From contig NZ_JAUNPC010000011.1 of the NCBI RefSeq assembly GCF_030536915.1, forward strand, positions 10,106 through 46,880: 36,775 nt of DNA, given 5' to 3'. Under the pieces are notes generated by a model that saw nothing but the letters and a program-made list of their open reading frames with translations, did no database searches and had not been told where the DNA came from. This DNA is from Paracoccus sp. (in: a-proteobacteria). GTDB lineage: Bacteria > Pseudomonadota > Alphaproteobacteria > Rhodobacterales > Rhodobacteraceae. The translations under genes and the position numbers were made by a program. This document shows positions 1 to 6,931 of this stretch, in pieces (the first letter of the stretch is position 1; each line of letters starts with the position of its first letter).

Positions 1-869
1 TGCCGCTGGACGGCTTCATCCACCTGACCTGCCCGCATTTCTGGCGCGAGGGGAAAGCGGGCGAATCCGAGGCCGAGTTCGTCGCCCGCCTCGCCCGCGA
101 GCTTGAGGACACGATCCAGCGCGAGGGCGCCGATACCATCGCGGGCTTCTTCGCCGAACCCGTGCAGGGCGCGGGCGGCGTGATCCCCCCGGCCAGGGGC
201 TATTTCCAGGCAGCCCAGCCGATCCTCAAGAAGCACGGCATCCCGCTGATCGCCGACGAGGTCATCACCGGCTTCGGCCGCACCGGCAACACTTGGGGCT
301 GCCAGACCTACGATTTCATGCCGGATGCGATCATTTCCTCGAAGAACCTCACCGCCGGGTTCTTCCCGATGGGCGCGGTGATCCTGGGGCCGGAACTCAG
401 CGACCGACTGGACGCGGCCATCACGCCCATCGAGGAGTTCCCGCACGGTTTCACCGCCTCGGGCCACCCGGTCGGCTGCGCCATCGCGCTGAAGGCCATC
501 GACGTGGTGATGAACGAGGGACTGGCGCAGAACGTCATCGACAAGGCCCCCCGGATGGAGGCCGGCCTGCGCGACATCATGCAGCGCCACCAGAACATCG
601 GCGAGTTGCGCGGCGTCGGCTTCATGTGGGCGCTGGAGGCCGTGAAGAACGCCGACACGAAGGAGCCCTTCCCCCCGCATCTGTCCGTCAGCGAGCGCAT
701 CGCCAACACCTGCACCGACATGGGGCTGATCTGCCGCCCGCTGGGGCAGTCCATCGTGCTGTGCCCGCCCTTCATCCTGACCGACGCGCAGATGGACGAG
801 ATGTTCGACAAGCTCGACGGCGCGCTTGGCCGGGTCTTCGACGGGCTGCGGGCCGAGGGGCATGCCTGA
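1..869 (+). CDS. Class III PLP-dependent aminotransferase (3' part)
   Basis: The gene enters from the left edge, so its start is missing; the reading frame is open from position 3 and ends in TGA at 867-869. About 288 residues are visible. They carry hallmarks of fold-type I, class III (omega) aminotransferases: an AEPVQGAGG stretch, the cofactor-binding IADEVITGFGRTG, and SSKNLTAGFFP, where the Lys (codon near 342) would form the Schiff base with pyridoxal phosphate. The GHPVGCAIA segment fits the conserved substrate/phosphate loop. Family members move an amino group from an omega-amino acid, polyamine or similar donor to pyruvate or 2-oxoglutarate in the cytoplasm. The substrate cannot be read from this fragment. 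The next gene begins 70 bp downstream and is unrelated in function. Confidence 0.9.
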   Translation, partial: PLDGFIHLTCPHFWREGKAGESEAEFVARLARELEDTIQREGADTIAGFFAEPVQGAGGVIPPARGYFQAAQPILKKHGIPLIADEVITGFGRTGNTWGCQTYDFMPDAIISSKNLTAGFFPMGAVILGPELSDRLDAAITPIEEFPHGFTASGHPVGCAIALKAIDVVMNEGLAQNVIDKAPRMEAGLRDIMQRHQNIGELRGVGFMWALEAVKNADTKEPFPPHLSVSERIANTCTDMGLICRPLGQSIVLCPPFILTDAQMDEMFDKLDGALGRVFDGLRAEGHA

Positions 870-881
870 CCGATCCGCGCG

Positions 882-910
882 TTGACCCCGCTCCATGCGC
901 CCGATAGGCA
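882..910 (+). promoter_or_regulatory. Candidate sigma-70 promoter of the glycan operon
   Basis: TTGACC at 882-887 and TAGGCA at 905-910 are 17 bp apart in the 70-bp gap before the GTG start at 940. The predicted transcript starts near 917 and leaves room for the AGGA ribosome site at 929-932. The -35 is good and the -10 is weak. Confidence 0.35.
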
Positions 911-939
911 CAAGCCGTTGATCCAGACAGGAATGCGCA

Positions 940-3900
940 GTGCCTTCTTCCCCGACCGTGCTGCTGATTGCCGGAATGCACCGCAGCGGGACCTCGTTTC
1001 TGGGGGAAAGCTGCGGCGCGCTGGGATTTGCGCTGCCGCGCGACGCGGGCGGCCCGGCCGAGGACAACCCGCGCGGGCATTTCGAGCCGCGGGCGGTTGT
1101 CGCGCTGAACGAGGCCATCCTGTCGGATCAGGGGGCGCTGTGGTTCCGTGTCGGGCCGCTGGACCTTCCCGCGCCGGATGAGGCGATCCTGGGCCGGATG
1201 GACCGGGCCGTGGCGGCCAGCTTCGGCAAGGCGGGCCGCATCATGGTCAAGGACCCCCGCCTGTCGCTGACGCTGCCCCTCTGGCGGGCCTGGCTGGATG
1301 CGCGGGGCGGGTGCGGCGCGGTGCTGATCGCGCTGCGCGACCCGCGCGAGGTCGCGGGGTCGATCAACCGCCGCAACGGCTTTGCTGCCGATGCGGCGAT
1401 GCTGTCCTGGATCAATCACACGCTTTCCGCCATCGCCGGATCCGAGGGATTGCCGCGGCAGATCGTCCTGTTTCCCGGCTGGGTGCAGGACCCTGCCCCC
1501 GTCCTTGCCCGCATCGCGGGTCTGTTCGACGAGGACGCGCCCGCCGGGGCGCAGCCGCGTGTCGAGGAAAGCTTCTTGCCCGACGCGGTGCACCGGCACG
1601 GCGACATCGCGGCGTCTGACAGCCTGATCGAAAGCCTTGCGCTTGAACTCTTCGATGCCCTCGCCGCAGCCGCAGGGCGCGGCGAGGTTCCGGCAGCGGC
1701 AGGGCTTGCCCCCTTCGCCCGCCGGTTCCAGGCGCTGTCCGCCCCGGCCCGCGCGGTCGAGCAGGCGAATGCCGCCGCCTTGCGGGACGGTCATCTGGCC
1801 GCCGCCGCCCTGCGCCGCGATCTGGCCGCCCAGCAGGACCGCGTCCGCCAGACCGAGGCGCAGCGCGACGAAAGCGTGGCCGTCCTGACCGAGCAGTTGC
1901 AATCGACCGAGGCCCAGCGCGACGAAAGCCTCGCCGCCATGGCCGACCAGCTTGCACGGACCGAGGCCCAGCGGGACGAGGTGACCGCCAGCCTGACCGC
2001 CCGCCTGCGCGCCACCGAGGCGCAGCGGGAAAAAAGCATGGCGGACCTGACCGCGCAACTTGCCCGCACCGAAGCGCAACGCGACGAGGTGACAGCCAAC
2101 CTTTCCGCCCGATTGCGCGCCACCGAGGCCCAAAGGGACGAGGCCGTTGCCACCTTCACCGCCCGGCTTCGGGCTGCCGAGGCACAGCGGGACCAGGGCA
2201 TGGCCGCGATGGCCGACCAGCTTGCCCGCACCGAGGCGCAACGCGATGAGGTGACCGCCAATCTTGCCGCCCAATTGCGTGCCACCGAGGCGCAGCGGGA
2301 CGAGGGCATGGCCGCTCTTGCCGCCGAGCGGCACGCAGGCGAGGCGCATCGCATCGCCGCGGCGGAGGCTGCCGGGACAGTGCGCGATCTGGAACGCCTT
2401 GTCGCCGCCACCGAGGCGCAGCGCGACGAGATGACCGAGATCGCCGAGGCGCGCTGGGCCACCATCGAGCATCTGCAGGATCACGCCGCCCAGCTTGAGG
2501 CCCGGCTTGAGGCAACGGGGCAGGCGCTCGCCTCGGCCACGGCATGGCTTGAACGGGAACGCCAGACCATCCTGAAGCCGATCTACCGCCGGCTTTACCG
2601 CAGCGGTGGCCGGGCCCTGCGCCGGGTGCTGCCCGGCGCCGCCGTCGAGCGCGTCAAGCGCGGGCTGCCGGTGCCGGGCGGCATCCCGCGGGCGCTGGCC
2701 TTTCCGCCGCTGTCGGCGCCCGCGGCCGCAGGCTACGGGACCGTCCCGGCGCGGACAGGCGACAAGCCCGACATCTTCGTGCTGTCGATCATCAACTGGG
2801 ATTTCCGCACCCAGCGGCCGCAGCATCTTTCCACCCGGATGGCGGCCGAGGGCCACCGCGTCTTCTTCATCGAGATGGAGCAGAACCTGCGCGAGGGCAG
2901 CGTGCGCGAGGTCGCGCCCATGGTCCATGTGGTCCGGCTGCCCGGCCGGGGAATGCGCGGGCTGCAGGCCTATACCGGGGTGCCGACCGGCGCGCAGGCG
3001 CGGGCATGGGTCGAACATTTCCACGCGCTTGCCGATGCGGTCGGCGCCTCGCCCGTCAGCCATGTGGTGATCGAGCATCCCTTCTGGTGGAACCTCGCCC
3101 GCCACCTGTCGCCGGAATACCAGATCACCTTCGACTGCATGGACGACATCGGCGGCTTTTCCAACACCGAACCCCATGTGCTGGAGGCCGAGCTGGAGAT
3201 GATCGCGCGGGCCGACAAGATGATCGTCAGTTCGCAATATCTTCATGACAAGTTCGCCCCGATGCGCGCGGTGACGATGGTCCGCAACGGCGCCGACGTG
3301 AGCCACTTCATCCGCGAGGGCGACGATCCGGCCCCCGCCTGGCTTGCCGGCAAGCCGAGGTCCGGCGCGATCCGCGTGGGCTATGTGGGGGCGATCGCCG
3401 AATGGTTCGACACCGACCTGCTGGAAGCCGTCGCCCGCGACAATCCGGGCTTCGACATCCATCTCTGCGGCGCTGTGACGGCCGAGGCTCCGCTGCGGCT
3501 GGGTCGGTTGCCGAACGTCACGCTGCACGGGGAAATCCCCTATGCCGACGTGCCTGCCTTTCACGGCCAGATGGACGTGCTGATCATTCCCTTCCAATTG
3601 CTGCCGATCATCAGGGCCTGCGACCCGGTCAAGTTCTACGAATATTCGGCGGTCATGCGGCCGACCGTCTCGACCTCGCTGCCCGAACTCGACCGGGCGG
3701 GCGACCTGGTGTTCCGCGCCGACGATCCGGCGGGCTTCGCCGCGGCCATCCGCCGCGCCGCGCCCCTGGCACGGGACGCGGCCTTCGGCCAGCGGCTGCG
3801 GCAATATGCGCTGGACAACGCCTGGTCCTTCCGCGCCGCCGACCTGCTGGCCGAGATGCGGCGTGAGCCGAAGCTGTCCGTCATCGTGCTGCATTACGGC

Positions 3901-4662
3901 GCGGACATCGAGATGACGCTGGCCACGCTGCACGCGCTGCTGGGCCGGGGCGAGGTCTATCCGAACCTTGAAGTCGTGCTGGTGGACAACGGCTCGGCCC
4001 CTGAAGTGCGAGAGGTGCTGCGGGACCGCGCCGCCGACGACGACCGGATCCGGATGGTCGAGAACGGCGAGAACCTGGGCTTTGCCCCCGGCAACAACCG
4101 CGGCATCGCGGCCTCCAGCGGGGAATATGTCCTGCTGCTGAACAACGACACCTTCCTTGCGCCGGGCGCGCTGCTGGCGATGGTCCGCCACCTGCAGCGC
4201 AATCCGGACATCGGCATCGTCGGCCCGATGACCAACAACATCGGCAACGAGGCGCGGGTCGAGATCGCCTATGCCGACATGGACCAGATGATCTGCGCCG
4301 CCCGCGATCTTGCGACCGGGCACCGGGGGACATGGACCCCCATCCACGTCTGCGCCTATTTCTGCGCCATGTTCCGCCGCGCCGACCTTGACCGGCTGGG
4401 TCATCTGCCCGAGGTCTACGGCCTCGGCATGTTCGAGGACGACGACCACTGCGCCACCTTCCGGCAAGCCGGGCTGCAGATGGCGCTGGCCGAGGACGCC
4501 TTCTGCCACCACCACCTGTCGGCCAGCTTCGACGCGCTGCCCTCGGGCGAAAAGCAGCAGTTGTTCCAGCGCAACAGGGACATCTTCGAAAGCCGCTGGG
4601 GCACATGGGTGCCGCACCGCTATCGGCAGGGCCGCCCCTCGGGCAGCCTGCCCGGCCGCTGA
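940..4662 (+). CDS. Sulfotransferase / coiled-coil / GT4-like / GT2 fusion protein
   Basis: A 1240-residue protein with a GTG start (AGGA at 929-932, 7 bp spacing). Residues 1-230 look like a sulfotransferase domain: GMHRSGTS near residue 11 is the 5'-phosphosulfate loop, followed by VKDPRL and LRDPREVAGS. Residues about 265-540 are a charged helical coiled coil containing nine 18-residue units (TEAQRDE...) at residues 305-466. Residues about 608-970 resemble a GT4-type glycosyltransferase (RPQHLSTRMA at the N-terminal lobe, DPVKFYEY at the donor site). Residues about 978-1230 are a GT2 domain with LVDNGS, NLGFAPGNN and LLNNDT, the last taking the role of the DxD metal site. No signal peptide or membrane segment is visible. 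It heads an operon with a second sulfotransferase and wecB, suggesting assembly and sulfation of a surface polysaccharide. Domain families are seen; the substrate is inferred only broadly. Confidence 0.88.
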   Translation: MPSSPTVLLIAGMHRSGTSFLGESCGALGFALPRDAGGPAEDNPRGHFEPRAVVALNEAILSDQGALWFRVGPLDLPAPDEAILGRMDRAVAASFGKAGRIMVKDPRLSLTLPLWRAWLDARGGCGAVLIALRDPREVAGSINRRNGFAADAAMLSWINHTLSAIAGSEGLPRQIVLFPGWVQDPAPVLARIAGLFDEDAPAGAQPRVEESFLPDAVHRHGDIAASDSLIESLALELFDALAAAAGRGEVPAAAGLAPFARRFQALSAPARAVEQANAAALRDGHLAAAALRRDLAAQQDRVRQTEAQRDESVAVLTEQLQSTEAQRDESLAAMADQLARTEAQRDEVTASLTARLRATEAQREKSMADLTAQLARTEAQRDEVTANLSARLRATEAQRDEAVATFTARLRAAEAQRDQGMAAMADQLARTEAQRDEVTANLAAQLRATEAQRDEGMAALAAERHAGEAHRIAAAEAAGTVRDLERLVAATEAQRDEMTEIAEARWATIEHLQDHAAQLEARLEATGQALASATAWLERERQTILKPIYRRLYRSGGRALRRVLPGAAVERVKRGLPVPGGIPRALAFPPLSAPAAAGYGTVPARTGDKPDIFVLSIINWDFRTQRPQHLSTRMAAEGHRVFFIEMEQNLREGSVREVAPMVHVVRLPGRGMRGLQAYTGVPTGAQARAWVEHFHALADAVGASPVSHVVIEHPFWWNLARHLSPEYQITFDCMDDIGGFSNTEPHVLEAELEMIARADKMIVSSQYLHDKFAPMRAVTMVRNGADVSHFIREGDDPAPAWLAGKPRSGAIRVGYVGAIAEWFDTDLLEAVARDNPGFDIHLCGAVTAEAPLRLGRLPNVTLHGEIPYADVPAFHGQMDVLIIPFQLLPIIRACDPVKFYEYSAVMRPTVSTSLPELDRAGDLVFRADDPAGFAAAIRRAAPLARDAAFGQRLRQYALDNAWSFRAADLLAEMRREPKLSVIVLHYGADIEMTLATLHALLGRGEVYPNLEVVLVDNGSAPEVREVLRDRAADDDRIRMVENGENLGFAPGNNRGIAASSGEYVLLLNNDTFLAPGALLAMVRHLQRNPDIGIVGPMTNNIGNEARVEIAYADMDQMICAARDLATGHRGTWTPIHVCAYFCAMFRRADLDRLGHLPEVYGLGMFEDDDHCATFRQAGLQMALAEDAFCHHHLSASFDALPSGEKQQLFQRNRDIFESRWGTWVPHRYRQGRPSGSLPGR
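1852..2337 (+). repeat. Nine tandem 54-bp (18-residue) coding repeats
   Basis: Starting at 1852 the codons for TEAQRDE recur every 54 bp (1852, 1906, 1960, 2014, 2068, 2122, 2176, 2230, 2284), encoding nine 18-residue helical units. A degenerate copy starts at 2338 and one more TEAQRDE lies 72 bp later, at 2410. Units alternate loosely between types ending in DQLAR and ARLRA. The repeats keep frame and stay inside the coiled-coil linker of the fusion protein. Confidence 0.95.
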
Positions 4663-4679
4663 TCGCCCGGAAATTCCCG

Positions 4680-5573
4680 ATGCGGACCGTCATCCTTCAT
4701 TACCATATCTACAAGAACGCCGGGACGTCCTTCGACCACGTCCTTGCCCACAACTTCGGCGACCGGCACGAGTCGTTTGACGGCCCCTATCCCTTCTTCA
4801 CCATCGACCAGGAGCAACTGGACAGGATCATCATGCGCCGACGGCAGGCGGTCGCATTCTCCTCGCACCAGATCATGCTGCCGCCGCCCAGTTCGCTGGA
4901 ATACCGCGTCCTGGCGGCGATCTTCGTCCGCAATCCTTTCCTGCGGATCGCCTCGATCTACCGCTTCAAGCGCGGGCCGGAACGTGCCGACGGCACGCCG
5001 CTGGGCTCCCTCGCGCCGGACGAGCTTGACGCCGAACTGGTCCGGCGCGCCGCGAACCACGCTGGCTCCTTGGCAATGCCGTCCGTGCCGGAGTTCGACA
5101 TGACGACAACCGCAGTGGCCGCGCGCCGGCATGACCTGGCAGGATGGATCGATCATTGTCTTGGCTCGGCCACAGAGATCGGCAACGTCTCGAATGCGCA
5201 GACACGCTTCTTTGCCTGCCAGTTCCGTCTGCGTCCGGTCCACAAGCGCACGGCCGAAGGCATCGTCTACGATCTCGGCACCGCGCTGAGGACGCTCTCC
5301 GGCGTCGAACTGCTGGGCCGGACCGAGCATTTCGAGGATGACGTTGCCCGCTTCGGCGATATCCTTGGCCAGCATGGCCTGGCCCTGCGACTGCCCGAGG
5401 ATACGCGCCACAACGTCACCCATGCCAGCGCCGACAGCATGGCCGGGCGCGAGGAGGCCATGCTTTCCACCCTTCCTCCCGAGTTGCGCGACCGGCTGAT
5501 CCGCGCCAACCGGCAGGACACCGCCCTTTACGACCGCGCCTGCGCGCTGATCGCAGCGGACCACCGGATATGA
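4680..5573 (+). CDS. Sulfotransferase family protein
   Basis: 297 residues. The ATG at 4680 lies 17 bp after the stop of the preceding gene; an upstream in-frame start at 4605 would lie within that gene and is unlikely. The N-terminus HYHIYKNAGTSF is the 5'-phosphosulfate-binding loop of carbohydrate sulfotransferases of the heparan/chondroitin type. VRNPFLRIASIYRF near residue 85 matches the 3'-phosphate-binding motif (RNP..R..S.Y). The enzyme would transfer sulfate from PAPS to a glycan. No membrane anchor or signal is seen, so it should act in the cytoplasm on a precursor. Its TGA overlaps the ATG of wecB (ATGA), implying translational coupling. The acceptor sugar is unknown. Confidence 0.85.
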   Translation: MRTVILHYHIYKNAGTSFDHVLAHNFGDRHESFDGPYPFFTIDQEQLDRIIMRRRQAVAFSSHQIMLPPPSSLEYRVLAAIFVRNPFLRIASIYRFKRGPERADGTPLGSLAPDELDAELVRRAANHAGSLAMPSVPEFDMTTTAVAARRHDLAGWIDHCLGSATEIGNVSNAQTRFFACQFRLRPVHKRTAEGIVYDLGTALRTLSGVELLGRTEHFEDDVARFGDILGQHGLALRLPEDTRHNVTHASADSMAGREEAMLSTLPPELRDRLIRANRQDTALYDRACALIAADHRI

Positions 5574-6670
5574 GGAAGAAGATCCTCTGCACCGTCGGCA
5601 CCCGCCCCGAGGCGATCAAGATGGCGCCGGTGATCCGGGCATTGCAGGCCGATCCCTCATTTGACTGCCGGGTGCTTGCGACGGCGCAGCACCGGCAGAT
5701 GCTGGACCAGGTGCTCGACCTTTTCGGCATCGCGCCCGACATCGACCTGGACATCATGGAGCCCGGCCAGACCCTCGGCGGCCTGACCGGGCGGCTGCTG
5801 ATCCGGCTGGAGGAGGTGCTGGCCGCCGAACAGCCGGACGCAGTGCTGGCGCAGGGGGACACGACCACGGTTCTGGCGATGGCGCTTTCCTCCTTCTACG
5901 CCCAGGTCCCGTTCGGCCATGTCGAGGCCGGCCTGCGGACCGGCGACATCGCCAACCCCTTTCCCGAGGAGTTGAACCGCGTCGTGGCAAGCCGCCTGAG
6001 CCGCTGGCACTTCGCGCCGACGCAACTGTCGGCTGACCGCCTGCTGGCCGAGGGCTATCCCGCGACCGACATCCATGTGACCGGCAACCCGGTCATCGAC
6101 GCGCTGCATCATGTGGCCGCCACCAGGCCCCGGACCGGCCTTGCCCTTGACCCCGGCAAGCGCCTGCTGCTGGTGACGCTGCACCGGCGCGAGAATTTCG
6201 GCGAACCCTTGGCCCGCATCTGCGATGCGCTTGCGCGGCTGGTCGAGGACAATCCCGACGTCCAGATGATCCTGCCGGTTCACCACAACCCGAATGTGCG
6301 CGGGGTCGTGCGTGAACGCTTCGCCGCGATGGACCGCGTCCTGCTTTGCGAGCCGCTGGATTACGCCTCCTTTGTCGCCGCGATGAGCCGGGCCACGCTG
6401 ATCCTGTCGGATTCGGGCGGCGTGCAGGAAGAGGCGCCAGCCTTGGGCAAGCCGGTCCTGGTGCTGCGCGAAACCACCGAGCGCCCCGAGGCGGTCAGCG
6501 CCGGGGTGACGCGGCTTGTCGGCACCGCGTCCGAGCCGATCCGCGCGGCGGCCCAAGCCCTGCTGGACGATCCTGCCGCCTGCGCAGCCATGGCCAGCCG
6601 CGGATCGCCTTACGGCGACGGCAAGGCTGCAGGCCGAATCATTGAGGTCCTGCGCTGCGATCTTCGCTGA
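5570..6670 (+). CDS. wecB: UDP-N-acetylglucosamine 2-epimerase (non-hydrolysing)
   Basis: 366 residues, the usual length for WecB. It interconverts UDP-GlcNAc and UDP-ManNAc, feeding ManNAc or ManNAcA into surface polysaccharides. Visible hallmarks are VGTRPEAIKMAPV at the N-terminus, GHVEAGLRTGD followed by PFPEELNR near residue 122, VHHNPNVRG near 241, and SDSGGVQEEAP with RETTERPEA near 281-305 at the UDP site. It overlaps the preceding sulfotransferase by 4 bp and is the last clear gene of the operon. No dehydrogenase (wecC) follows, so any ManNAcA step would be encoded elsewhere. Confidence 0.95.
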   Translation: MRKKILCTVGTRPEAIKMAPVIRALQADPSFDCRVLATAQHRQMLDQVLDLFGIAPDIDLDIMEPGQTLGGLTGRLLIRLEEVLAAEQPDAVLAQGDTTTVLAMALSSFYAQVPFGHVEAGLRTGDIANPFPEELNRVVASRLSRWHFAPTQLSADRLLAEGYPATDIHVTGNPVIDALHHVAATRPRTGLALDPGKRLLLVTLHRRENFGEPLARICDALARLVEDNPDVQMILPVHHNPNVRGVVRERFAAMDRVLLCEPLDYASFVAAMSRATLILSDSGGVQEEAPALGKPVLVLRETTERPEAVSAGVTRLVGTASEPIRAAAQALLDDPAACAAMASRGSPYGDGKAAGRIIEVLRCDLR

Positions 6671-6931
6671 TGGGGAAAGGCTGCGTCGGAGGAACAGGGT
6701 TCCGGGCAACCTCATCCGCCCGCGGCAAGCGGATCTTCGACATGAATGCGCCCGACCGCGGCGGTTCCGGCCAGGGCGTATCCCTCCGATCTTTATCGCC
6801 CATGGCACATCCCGCCTTCATGCCAATGAGCCGCCCTGCAGCTGCAATCGCGCCTGATCCCGTCATGGAGTCCTCTCCCGCACACCTGCAACCGCCCCGT
6901 CATCAGCCGCAGCAGCGCGGCGCCAAGCGGA
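6671..6931. other. Stretch without a convincing gene
   Basis: 261 bp between convergent wecB and comEC. An open frame of 115 codons starts at 6670 in a TGATG overlap with the wecB stop and runs into comEC until 7017. Its third-position GC falls after roughly the first third and it resembles no family I know. I see no tRNA, clear terminator or insertion-sequence end here. Confidence 0.5.

Noticed and set aside
1852..2337. 54-bp repeats considered as a noncoding minisatellite or CRISPR
   Set aside because: Units stay in frame, variation is mostly conservative or synonymous, and they encode a coiled coil in the middle of a larger gene.
772..4617. 1281-codon open frame on the - strand, antisense to the fusion glycan enzyme
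   Set aside because: It mirrors the codon-aligned antisense frame of a GC-rich gene; stops are rare there because the sense strand avoids TTA, CTA and TCA codons. The translation shows no family motifs, only Gly/Arg/His-rich composition.
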